Origin: Myxococcales bacterium
Lineage (GTDB): Bacteria > Myxococcota_A > Polyangia > GCA-2747355
DNA length: 39,055 nucleotides
Direction of reading: 5' to 3'
Assembly: GCA_020431405.1 (NCBI GenBank)
Contig: JAGQIK010000573.1
Location: 1-39,055 of the forward strand
Shown here: positions 29,578-37,387 of the stretch, piece after piece
Layout of the letters: the number at the start of each line of letters is the position of its first letter
Numbering within the stretch: the stretch's first letter is position 1
Notes under the pieces: model-generated
Told to the model about the DNA's origin: nothing
The model's database searches: none
What the model saw: only the letters and a program-made list of their open reading frames with translations
Program-made: the position numbers and the translations under genes

Positions 29578-32500
29578 ATGGCGCTCGGACCACGGGTCGG
29601 TCCCTTCCGCGGGCTCGCACCCTACGCCGAAGAAGACGAGTCGCTGCTGTTCGGGCGCGACCAGGAACGTCGCGCGCTGTTGGATCTCATGCGCGACTCT
29701 CCGACGCCGGTGCTCGTCACCGGCGAGCCCGGCGTGGGCAAAACGTCTCTGCTTTGCGCGGGCTTGATCCCGGCGGCGCGCAAGGCGGGCCTGGTGCCGA
29801 TCTATCTCGAAGCTGGATCCAACTGGCGCCGGCAATTTCGCGAGGCGCTCGCCACGATCATCGGTCGCCCGCCGAGCCCCGACGAGGATCCGATCCAGCT
29901 GCTCGCCGCGCAGGGCAAGCCGATGATCATCTGCGATCACCTCGAAGAGCTCTTGTGGCTGCACGACGAGCGTATCGCCGACATGGCCGACCTGCTGGCC
30001 AAGCTGCGCGGCATCGACAGCGCGCGCACCGTGCTCGCCGCTGACCTCGGCACCAGCCACGCCATCGGGCGGCTCTCCGAGCGGCTCGCGCACGTGCCCG
30101 ACCAGCGCACGCTGACGGTGGAGCGTTGGGACGGCGACAAGGCCTCGCAGGTGCTCGAGCAGGCGGTGCTCGCCGGCGGGGGCTACATGGAGGCGGGCCT
30201 GCCCGAGGCCATCGCGCGCGAGGTCTGCGAGCCCGGCCCGGCGCTGCCGGCGCAGCTGCAGATCGTCGGACACGCCGCGGCGCTCGCCGGCGTGACGCGG
30301 CTCAAGACGTTCTCGCGCGTGGGCGGCGCCGAGGTGCTCTCGACGACCTACGTCGAGCGGCTGGCCAAACGCGCCGGCGCCTGGCGCGCGCGGCGCGCGC
30401 TGGCGGTCATCGCCGAGCAGCCCGACCCACGCGCGCGGCTGACGCCCGACGAGATCGCCGAGCGTGCCGGCCTGCCCGACGGCGCGGCGCTGCCGTTGCT
30501 CGGCGCGCTGGCGCGCGAGGGGCTGGTGCGCCCGCACGTCGATCTCGAGCCGCGCCGCCGTAGCCAGAGCACGTCGACGGTGGTGCCGCTCTCCGACGGC
30601 GCGCAGCACGCCGGCGCGTTCTCGCTGATGCACCCTTATCTGATGCAGTCGGTGCGCGACCTGTGCGCCAGCGTGCAGCGCGGCCGCGCGCGCGCCAAGC
30701 TGCACCTGCGCCAGCGCATCCACGGCGGCAAGGCGCTGCGCCCGCACGAGCTGACCACCATCTGGCGCTATCTCGGCGAGACGCTCGTCGATCGCGAGCG
30801 CGAGAAGATCCGCCGCAGCCTGAGGCTGTGGATCTTGATCATCCTCGGCGCTTTCGCCGTGCCCTTCGCGGTGCTCGGCGGCCTCTATCTCGGCAACACG
30901 ACGGCGAGCTATCTACACGCGGCGCGCGCCATCCGCGGCGTGCAGCGCGTCGTCGTGCGCGCCGGCCGGCCGTCGCTCGACTTTTCCTTCGGGCTCTCCA
31001 AGCGCTTCGGTGGCGTGGAGATCGACAGCGGCATCGCACTCGCTTCGCTGCCCAAAAAGACCGCCGACGCCGTGCGCAAGCGCGCCTACGCCGGCGCCAT
31101 CGCCAAGGCCAAGCCCGGCGCCAAGCTGCCGCGCTGGCTCGACGCGCTGGTCGGCGCGATGCGTCCGATCCGCCGCGGCGCCTGGCTGCTCATCGCCGGC
31201 GACCGCGCGCGCGGAGAGCAGGTGCTGCTCGCGGCCGCCAAGCAGGCCGAGACGCGCCAGCGCGCGGCGCGCACGCTGGCGACGCTCGACGGTCCGAGCA
31301 AGGCCACGCGCGAGGCGCTGCTGCTGTGTGTCGGCGACGCGCGGCCGGCCGTGCGCCGCATGGCGGTGCGCGAGGCCAAGCGCCTCGGCGCGCAGGGCGG
31401 GCTCGACGTGCTGGGGCGCGCGCTCAAAGACCGCGACGCGCAAGTGCGGCTCGAGGCGCTCGTCGCGGTGCACGAGCTCGATCGCAAGGCGGCGCTGTCG
31501 CTGCTTCACGAGCGGCTGCGCGACATCGACACGCGCGTGCAGACCAAGGCGCTCGAGCTGCTCGAGGCGGCCGCCGAGAAGGGCCCGGCGCTGGCCTTTC
31601 GCATCCTCGAGCGCGCCGCGCGCGGTCCGGCGTCAGCGCTGGCGCCGATCGCCGATAAGCTCGCCGCGCTGCGCCAGCGGCTGCTGCGCGAGCACCCCAA
31701 GGTGATGGCGCGCGAGATCGCCGCCGCGCTCGGCGCCGAGACGCGCGGTGCGCGGCGCGCCGAGCTGGTGCGCCGGCTGATCGCCATCTCGGGCAAGCTC
31801 GGCGCCAGCGAGGTGCTGCCCACGGCGAGCCAGCTGGCCAAGGACAAAAACCCCGACGTGCGCGCGGCCGCTATCGCGCTCGAAGCGCGCTTCGCCAAGG
31901 AGGCCGAGCCGATGCTCGAGCGACTGCAGCAGCACGCGCGCGATCTGCGGCGCGGGCGCGCGCGCACGGCGATGCGCCGTGCGGCAGCGGCGGGGCTCGG
32001 CCTACTGTCCGGCGGCGATCGCAAAGAGCGCGTCAAGACGCTCAAGAAGTTGCTGACGGACTGGGACAGCGGCGTGCGCGGCGCGGCGGCGGCGTCGCTT
32101 CTGCGGCTGGGCTTTCTCGGCCAGCGCGAGGTGGTCAAGGTGATGAAGCGGCGCGCCGATATCGCGCGTGCCGCGCTGCGTGCGGTGTGCTCGGAGCTCG
32201 AGCCCAACCGGCGGCTCGCGACGGTGGTGCTCTCGCAGGCGTGGTCGACCAAGCGCGCCGAGCTGCGCTCGCAGGCGCTGCGCTGCGCGCGCACGCTCGC
32301 CTCGGCGAGCTGGCGCCTGTCGATGTGGCTCGCGGATCAGGCCGCTGTCAGCAAGGAGCCCGAGGTGCGGCGCGCCGCCGCCGAGGCCGTGGCGCTGGCG
32401 CTGGCGCTCAAGGGGCGCGCGCTAGGGCGGCTGGCGCGCGTCTACCTGCGCGACCGCGATCCCGCCACGCGCGTGGCGGTGCTGCGCGCGATCAGCCGGC

Positions 32501-33540
32501 GTCCACCCAAACACCCCGGCTTTATCTTCCCGCACGTGCAGCGCCTGGTCGCCGACGAGGTGCCCGCCGTGCGCGCGGCGACGGCCAAGGTGCTGGTGCA
32601 GACCGCGCCGCGCAAGAAGCTCGCCGTGCCGCTGCTCGAGCAGCTGCTGCGCGACAAGAAGCGCGTGGTGCGGCGCGAGGCGCTGGCGGCGATCGCGATG
32701 CTCGACAAGCCGGCGCTGGCGGCGCCGCTCGACAAGACGGTGGCGCAGTTTCTCGCCAGCGCGCGCACGCGCGACGCGCTGCGCGCGCTTGAGGTGGCCA
32801 AGCAGCTCGACCTGCGCGCGCCGGTGGAGCAAGCGGCGCGTCACTCCGAGACGGCGGTGCGCGCGGCAGCCATCGCGCTGCTCGCGCCGCACGGCGAGCG
32901 CAAAAAGACGCTCTCGGTGCTCGAGTCGGCGCTGCGCGAGTCCGAGCGGCGCCTCAGGCTCGCCGCCATCGAGGCACTGGCCGAGCAGAGCGCGCGGCTC
33001 GGCGAGGTCGTCGCCAACCTGATCTGGCGCGAGACGCGCGCCGAAGATCCCACCGAGCGCTTCCGCGCCTTCGAGGCGATGGCCAAGCTGCAGGGCGCGG
33101 CGCGCGCGCGTGCGGTGACGCTGTTGCTCGAGGCGGCGCGCCACCGCAGCGAGGAGCGGCGCGCGCTGGCGTTTCGCGCGCTGGGCAAGCTCGCCGCCCA
33201 CGACGCCCGCGCCGCGCAGGCGCTGGTGGCCGGCGCGGTCGATCCAGCCATCGACGTGCGCAATGCGGCGCAGGCGGCGCTGGCGGCGCACCTCGCGCGG
33301 CGCACCAAGCCCGAGCGGCTGTTTTCGATCCTCGTCGGCGCGCGCCGCAACAGCCTGCTCAGGCGCATGATGGTCGCGTCGCTGGCGCGCACGCGCAAAC
33401 CCGAGTGGCTCGCCAAGAAGGTGCAGAGCTACGACAAGAACGGCTCCATCGCAACGCGCGCCGCCGCGCAGCTGGCGCTGGCGCTGGCGCGCCGCGGGGC
33501 AGCTCCGCAGCCGCTCATCGACTGGCTCTACGGCTGGTAA
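29578..33540 (+). CDS. STAND NTPase with membrane helix and long HEAT-repeat array
   Basis: The 1320-residue protein opens with FRGLAPYAEEDESLLFGRDQE, the entry sequence of nSTAND1-type NTPases, then Walker A GEPGVGKTS (49-57) and a Walker B-like MIICDHLEE (116-124). The STAND core runs to about 400. A hydrophobic segment (LWILIILGAFAVPFAVLGG, about 416-436) would cross the membrane once. From about 530 to 1310 follow some twenty HEAT-like helical repeats with recurring PxVRxxAxxAL patterns (DPATRVAVLRAISR, VPAVRAATAKVLV). STAND proteins are switch-like ATPases that oligomerise on sensing a ligand; several act in phage defence or cell death. No effector domain is recognisable at the N-terminus. 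ATG 29578 is preferred for AAAAGGGAGA just upstream; ATG 29560 is the alternative. The target is unknown. Confidence 0.9.
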   Translation: MALGPRVGPFRGLAPYAEEDESLLFGRDQERRALLDLMRDSPTPVLVTGEPGVGKTSLLCAGLIPAARKAGLVPIYLEAGSNWRRQFREALATIIGRPPSPDEDPIQLLAAQGKPMIICDHLEELLWLHDERIADMADLLAKLRGIDSARTVLAADLGTSHAIGRLSERLAHVPDQRTLTVERWDGDKASQVLEQAVLAGGGYMEAGLPEAIAREVCEPGPALPAQLQIVGHAAALAGVTRLKTFSRVGGAEVLSTTYVERLAKRAGAWRARRALAVIAEQPDPRARLTPDEIAERAGLPDGAALPLLGALAREGLVRPHVDLEPRRRSQSTSTVVPLSDGAQHAGAFSLMHPYLMQSVRDLCASVQRGRARAKLHLRQRIHGGKALRPHELTTIWRYLGETLVDREREKIRRSLRLWILIILGAFAVPFAVLGGLYLGNTTASYLHAARAIRGVQRVVVRAGRPSLDFSFGLSKRFGGVEIDSGIALASLPKKTADAVRKRAYAGAIAKAKPGAKLPRWLDALVGAMRPIRRGAWLLIAGDRARGEQVLLAAAKQAETRQRAARTLATLDGPSKATREALLLCVGDARPAVRRMAVREAKRLGAQGGLDVLGRALKDRDAQVRLEALVAVHELDRKAALSLLHERLRDIDTRVQTKALELLEAAAEKGPALAFRILERAARGPASALAPIADKLAALRQRLLREHPKVMAREIAAALGAETRGARRAELVRRLIAISGKLGASEVLPTASQLAKDKNPDVRAAAIALEARFAKEAEPMLERLQQHARDLRRGRARTAMRRAAAAGLGLLSGGDRKERVKTLKKLLTDWDSGVRGAAAASLLRLGFLGQREVVKVMKRRADIARAALRAVCSELEPNRRLATVVLSQAWSTKRAELRSQALRCARTLASASWRLSMWLADQAAVSKEPEVRRAAAEAVALALALKGRALGRLARVYLRDRDPATRVAVLRAISRRPPKHPGFIFPHVQRLVADEVPAVRAATAKVLVQTAPRKKLAVPLLEQLLRDKKRVVRREALAAIAMLDKPALAAPLDKTVAQFLASARTRDALRALEVAKQLDLRAPVEQAARHSETAVRAAAIALLAPHGERKKTLSVLESALRESERRLRLAAIEALAEQSARLGEVVANLIWRETRAEDPTERFRAFEAMAKLQGAARARAVTLLLEAARHRSEERRALAFRALGKLAAHDARAAQALVAGAVDPAIDVRNAAQAALAAHLARRTKPERLFSILVGARRNSLLRRMMVASLARTRKPEWLAKKVQSYDKNGSIATRAAAQLALALARRGAAPQPLIDWLYGW

Positions 33541-33614
33541 CAAGCAGCCGTTAGTGCGTGCGTCCATCGGCGTTCGCGTAGCGCGCTGACGCGAAGGAGG
33601 CGCCGTGCTCGAAA

Positions 33615-33646
33615 GGCCACGGGCTCACGGCCACGGGCCACGGGGG
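33615..33646. repeat. Heptamer array, GGCCACG type
   Basis: Four 7-base units (three GGCCACG, one GGCTCAC) followed by a G-run and GTCGAG. Same period as the array near 20300. Confidence 0.7.
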
Positions 33647-33751
33647 TCGAGCGCGAGCGCAGTGCACGCTTCGCCGCGCACGGGTTGGCCCTCGACACGA
33701 GCTGACTAGCTGACAACGCTTCGGCGAAGCGCGCTTTCGTCCGGCTGCGAA

Positions 33752-33782
33752 CCTGTGGCCTGTGGCCTGTGGCCTGTGGCCT
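33752..33782. repeat. Heptamer array, CCTGTGG type
   Basis: Four perfect CCTGTGG copies plus CCT. The same unit opens the 84-base array near rnz. Confidence 0.85.
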
Positions 33783-33830
33783 CGCCGAGCCACGAGCGCG
33801 CGCAACGGGTGGTAGTGCGCGCGACTCGGC

Positions 33831-33847
33831 GGCGCTACAGTAGCGCC
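33831..33847 (+). promoter_or_regulatory. Palindrome over the probable serB promoter
   Basis: GGCGCTA-CAG-TAGCGCC has perfect seven-base arms. A -10-like TACAGT (33836-33841) lies inside it, 23 bases before ATG 33865, so it may be an operator; in RNA only its right half would be present. Confidence 0.4.
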
Positions 33848-33864
33848 GATCTCGGGGGCCTCCC

Positions 33865-35082
33865 ATGACGACCGAAAACCACTCCGACCGAATCGTCTTG
33901 AACATCGCCGGCGCCGACCGCCCTGGCGTCACCGCGCGGCTGACGCAGATCATCGCCGAAGAGAAAGCGCAGCTGGTCACCATCGGCCAGTCGGTGCTGC
34001 ACGGCTATCTGATGCTGTCGGCGATCATCGACATCCCAGCCGAGTCGCGCGCGCTGAGCCGGCTCTTGTTCGCCGTCTCCGAGCTCGGGCTGCGCCTCGA
34101 CGTCACGACCTACCGGCCCGAGCACGCCCAGAAGCATCACGACAACCCGGTGCTGACCGTGACGATGCTCGGCGAGCTCGCCACCGGTCGCTGCATCGCC
34201 GACGTGACGAGCTTTCTAGCGCAGCGCGACATGAACATCCTCGACATCCGCAGCCTCACCGACGAGCGGCTCGCGGGGCTCGAGCTGTTCGTCGAGCTGC
34301 CAGGCGGCAGCGAGATGAAGGACGCCGCGCTGGCCGAGCTGCGCGGCGAGATCCTCGGCCTCGGGCGCACGTTGGGTGTCGACATCGCGGTGCAGAAGGA
34401 CGACATCTTCCGCCGTAACAAGCGCCTGGTCTGCATGGACGTCGACTCGACGTTCATGCGCGGCGAGCTCATCGACGAGCTGGCCGACCTGTGCGGCGTG
34501 CGCGACCGCGTGGCCGCCATCACCGAGCGCGCCATGCGCGGCGAGCTGCTCTTCGAAGACGCGCTGCGCGAGCGCGTGCGCCTGCTCGAGGGCCTCGAGG
34601 TGCAGCGCGCGCTCGAGCTCGCCGCCAGCATCGAGACCACGCCTGGCGCCGATCGCTTTGCCACCACGCTCAAGAGCCTCGGCTTTCGCGTGGGGCTGGT
34701 CAGCGGCGGCTTCGACTTCTTCGTCGACAAGCTCAAGGAGCGCTTCGGGCTCGACTTCGCCTTCGCCAACGAGCTCGAGGTCGAAAACGGCCGCTTCACC
34801 GGGCGCGTGCAGGGCACGATCGTCACGCCCGAGCGCAAGGGGCAGATCCTGCGCGACATGACCAAGATCTACAAATTCCGCCTCGAGCAGAGCATCGCCA
34901 TCGGCGACGGCGCCAACGACATGCTGATGCTGCAGACCGCGGGGCTGGGCATCGCCTACCGCGGCAAGCCCAAGCTGCAGGCGGTGGCCGACATGAGCCT
35001 CAACCACAACGTGGAATTGGACACGTTGCTGTTCCTGATGGGCTTCACCGGCCGCGAGCTGGCCTGGCTCGAGCGCGAGTAG
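33865..35082 (+). CDS. serB: Phosphoserine phosphatase with N-terminal ACT domains
   Basis: The 405-residue enzyme makes L-serine from phosphoserine, the last step of the phosphorylated serine pathway. Two ACT-like regulatory domains occupy residues 1-180 (IAGADRPGVTARLTQII; VTSFLAQRDMNILDIRSL). The HAD phosphatase core follows with MDVDST (catalytic Asp 192), a later SGG (VGLVSGGFDFF), KGQILRDM and GDGANDM. Compared with E. coli SerB (322 residues) it has the extra ACT region seen in many high-GC bacteria, where serine or another ligand may act as a feedback signal. The final basic residues end at 35082. A hairpin overlaps the stop codon. It appears monocistronic. Confidence 0.96.
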   Translation: MTTENHSDRIVLNIAGADRPGVTARLTQIIAEEKAQLVTIGQSVLHGYLMLSAIIDIPAESRALSRLLFAVSELGLRLDVTTYRPEHAQKHHDNPVLTVTMLGELATGRCIADVTSFLAQRDMNILDIRSLTDERLAGLELFVELPGGSEMKDAALAELRGEILGLGRTLGVDIAVQKDDIFRRNKRLVCMDVDSTFMRGELIDELADLCGVRDRVAAITERAMRGELLFEDALRERVRLLEGLEVQRALELAASIETTPGADRFATTLKSLGFRVGLVSGGFDFFVDKLKERFGLDFAFANELEVENGRFTGRVQGTIVTPERKGQILRDMTKIYKFRLEQSIAIGDGANDMLMLQTAGLGIAYRGKPKLQAVADMSLNHNVELDTLLFLMGFTGRELAWLERE

Positions 35083-35103
35083 GAGGGCTGGGACAGCCTC
35101 CTA
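35080..35103 (+). terminator. Hairpin starting at the serB stop codon
   Basis: TAGGAGG pairs with CCTCCTA over seven bases, with an inner CTG/CAG stem beyond a bulged G. It starts at the stop codon itself. There is no T-run, but the stem is strong. Confidence 0.45.
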
Positions 35104-35279
35104 GAGATAACGCCCTGGGGCTGCAGACCGCAGCCGCGGACGGCTGGCCACGTCGCGAGCCGCCAACAGCGGGTCGCACCGCTGCATAAGCCATTGAAAA
35201 CACGTGCCGCAGATCGCCATCGATCTCGGCGCCCCACTTGCACGTACACCCGGTGCCGCCCCTTTCCGGAGGTCCGAAC

Positions 35280-35660
35280 ATGCGTCGCGTGCTGGCCGTT
35301 AGCTCGATCCTCGCCGCCGCCCTGCTGCTGTCCGTCGGTTGTGGTGGGCTGCCCTCGCCCGAGATGAAGGCGCCGCCCAAGACATTCTCCGGCACCTGGA
35401 ACACCAACTGGGGAACGCTCGAGCTGGCCCAGCAGCGCACCGGGCTGGTGATCGGCAAGTTCAGCGGCTTTCGCCACGGCCACGTCAGCGGCCGCGTCGA
35501 AGGCAACCGCTTCGTCTTCACCTGGAGCCAGCGCGAGCACGGCCATCGCGGCAAGGGCTACATGCTGATGACCCGCGACGGCGACGAGCTCGACGGCCGC
35601 TGGGGCTACGGTAAGAACTTCGATGGCGGCGGCCGCTGGTGGGCCAACCGTATCGAGTAG
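35280..35660 (+). CDS. Small lipoprotein, unknown
   Basis: The 126-residue protein has a signal peptide with lipobox LSVGC (Cys 20). The mature part is a small beta-rich domain with GTWNTNWGTLELAQQRTG, HGHVSGRVEGNRFVFTW and LDGRWGYGKNFDGGGRWW. The Gly/Trp-rich pattern recurs in small myxobacterial and other environmental lipoproteins, but I know no function. CCGGAGG lies eight bases upstream of ATG 35280; an in-frame ATG at 35238 lacks a signal peptide start and is rejected. The gap to serB (197 bases) holds only the hairpin and a TTGAAA element at 35194. Confidence 0.82.
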   Translation: MRRVLAVSSILAAALLLSVGCGGLPSPEMKAPPKTFSGTWNTNWGTLELAQQRTGLVIGKFSGFRHGHVSGRVEGNRFVFTWSQREHGHRGKGYMLMTRDGDELDGRWGYGKNFDGGGRWWANRIE

Positions 35661-35681
35661 CGGCAGTATCGAGTAGCAGCC
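35650..35681 (+). repeat. 16-base tandem duplication at a gene end
   Basis: GTATCGAGTAGC recurs 16 bases later, the first copy containing the final Ile-Glu-stop of the lipoprotein. It looks like a recent slippage duplication of the 3' end. Confidence 0.6.
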
Positions 35682-35714
35682 GTCTAGCCGCCACACACGC
35701 CAGCCGGGAGATCG

Positions 35715-37358
35715 ATGGACGCGCGCGATCGGCAGCGCATCTGCCGCGAAGTGCCGCAGCGTATCGTCGACGGCGTGCGCGCGCGCGCCGGTGACGACCA
35801 CGATTACAGCGCAGCCCTGCTCAACGAGACGATCTTCGCCGAGCGCGAGCGCCTGCGTCGCAAGCGCACGCCGGCGCGCGCCGAGCAGAAGTACTACGAC
35901 GCGCTGCACCGGCGCCTGCTCGAGTCGACGCCCGAGCAGCAGCTGACGCTCGTCGGCGAGCTCGCCGAGCGTTTCGTCTCGCAGATCGTCGGGCCGAGCA
36001 GCCAGCGCGTCTACCGCGCAGCCACCACGGTGGTGCCGGCGGCGCTGGCGATGCTGCTAAACCTCAGAGAACCGCAACGCCTGCTCTCGCTCGACAACAT
36101 CACCGGCGGCCTCTCGCATCAGATCGCGCTCGCCAGCGTCTTCGGCGACAGCAGCGACGAGGGCATCGCGGCGCTTCGCGCGCTGAGCGAGCGCGGCACG
36201 CTGATCGTGGTGCCAACGCACGTCTCCAACCTCGATCCGATGATCATGGCCTACGGCCTCAGCCTCGCCGGGCTGCCGCGCTTTCAGTTCGGCGGCAAGG
36301 CCGAGCTGTTCGCCAATCGCGCCACGGCGTTCTTCATGCACACCATCGGCGCCTACCGCGTCGAGCGCAAAAAGAACGCCGCGCTCTACAAGGACGTGCT
36401 CAAGCAGTACGTCACGCGCGCGCTCGAGCTCGGCTACCACAACATCTTCTTTCCCGGCGGCACGCGCAGCCGCAGCGGCGCCATCGAGTCGCGCCTCAAG
36501 AAAGGGCTGCTCGGCACCGCCGTCGGCGCGTTCACGCGCTCGCTGTGCGAGGCGCGCGCGCGCGGCGACGAGCAGCTCGGGCGCCCGATCTACATCGTGC
36601 CCTGCGCGATCTCGTACAAGCTCGTGCTCGAGGCCGAGACGCTGATCGACAGCCACCTCTCGGCCGAGGGCCAGGGCGCCTACATCATCGAGGACGACGA
36701 GCTGGCGCGACCGACGCGCGTCGCGTCTTACCTTTCCCGCCTCGTCTCGCACGGCGGCAAGATCACCGTCACCCTCGGCGTGCCGCGCGACATCGTCGGC
36801 AACCGCGTCGACAGCACCGGCCGCAGTCTCGACGCGCGCGGCCGGCCGGTCAGCACCCGCGACTACGTGCTGCGCGACGGCGAGCCGCACGTCGACCCGC
36901 AGCGCGACCGCGTCTACACCGACGAGCTCGGCGAGCGCATCGTCGAGGACTTTCGCCGCCTCGACGTGCTGCGCAGCACCCACGTGGTCGCCTCGGCGCT
37001 GCTCGACGAGCTGCGCCGGCGCAGCCCCGAGCTGTCGATCTACCGGCTCTTGCAGACTGGCGGCGAGACGCGCTCGCTGCGCATCGAGGAGGTCCATCAG
37101 GCCACCGCGCGGCGCGTCGGCGAGATCGCGGCCCTCGCCGACGCCGGGCCGCGCCTCGGCAGCGACGTCAAAGGCGTCGCCGCCGAGACCGTGGTCGATG
37201 ACGCCCTCGAGCACTTCGCGATCTATCACCGCCGCCCCGCTGCGCGACGGCGCGGTGACCGCGTGTTTCTCGACAATCGCAACCTCGTCGCCTACTACGC
37301 CAACCGCGTCGCGCCCTACTGGGACGCCAACGCGCTGCGACGCTTTTCCCCGTCCTGA
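35715..37358 (+). CDS. Glycerol-3-phosphate acyltransferase-like protein
   Basis: The 547-residue protein has the glycerolipid acyltransferase motifs: HVSNLDP (HxxxxD, near residue 172), a middle region GGKAELFANRATAFFMHTIGAYRVERKK, and FFPGGTRSRSG near 247 (the usual FPEGTRS with Gly for Glu). The N-terminal 120 residues are helical, and a C-terminal region of about 200 residues follows the catalytic part, as in PlsB-type enzymes. It likely acylates glycerol-3-phosphate or lysophosphatidate at the inner membrane for phospholipid synthesis; no membrane helix is obvious, so it may be peripheral. GGGAG lies four bases before ATG 35715. The family is clear; the exact substrate is not. Confidence 0.88.
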   Translation: MDARDRQRICREVPQRIVDGVRARAGDDHDYSAALLNETIFAERERLRRKRTPARAEQKYYDALHRRLLESTPEQQLTLVGELAERFVSQIVGPSSQRVYRAATTVVPAALAMLLNLREPQRLLSLDNITGGLSHQIALASVFGDSSDEGIAALRALSERGTLIVVPTHVSNLDPMIMAYGLSLAGLPRFQFGGKAELFANRATAFFMHTIGAYRVERKKNAALYKDVLKQYVTRALELGYHNIFFPGGTRSRSGAIESRLKKGLLGTAVGAFTRSLCEARARGDEQLGRPIYIVPCAISYKLVLEAETLIDSHLSAEGQGAYIIEDDELARPTRVASYLSRLVSHGGKITVTLGVPRDIVGNRVDSTGRSLDARGRPVSTRDYVLRDGEPHVDPQRDRVYTDELGERIVEDFRRLDVLRSTHVVASALLDELRRRSPELSIYRLLQTGGETRSLRIEEVHQATARRVGEIAALADAGPRLGSDVKGVAAETVVDDALEHFAIYHRRPAARRRGDRVFLDNRNLVAYYANRVAPYWDANALRRFSPS

Positions 37359-37374
37359 GCACTCTGCCCAGTGT

Positions 37375-37380
37375 TAGCGT
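37375..37380 (+). promoter_or_regulatory. -10 box TAGCGT, likely leaderless start
   Basis: TAGCGT ends seven bases before ATG 37388 and no Shine-Dalgarno sequence is present. No clear -35 box is visible. Confidence 0.3.
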
Positions 37381-37387
37381 GCGCGCC

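Larger units (their letters stand above)
33541..33864. other. Gene-free region with heptamer repeats upstream of serB
   Basis: This 324-base gap has no convincing gene. It holds two heptamer arrays (33615-33646 and 33752-33782), a shared GGGGGTCGAG element also seen in the array near rnz, a short inverted repeat CTTCGGCGAAG (about 33719-33729), and the serB promoter palindrome at its right end. The heptamers make up the clearest structure. Confidence 0.6.
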
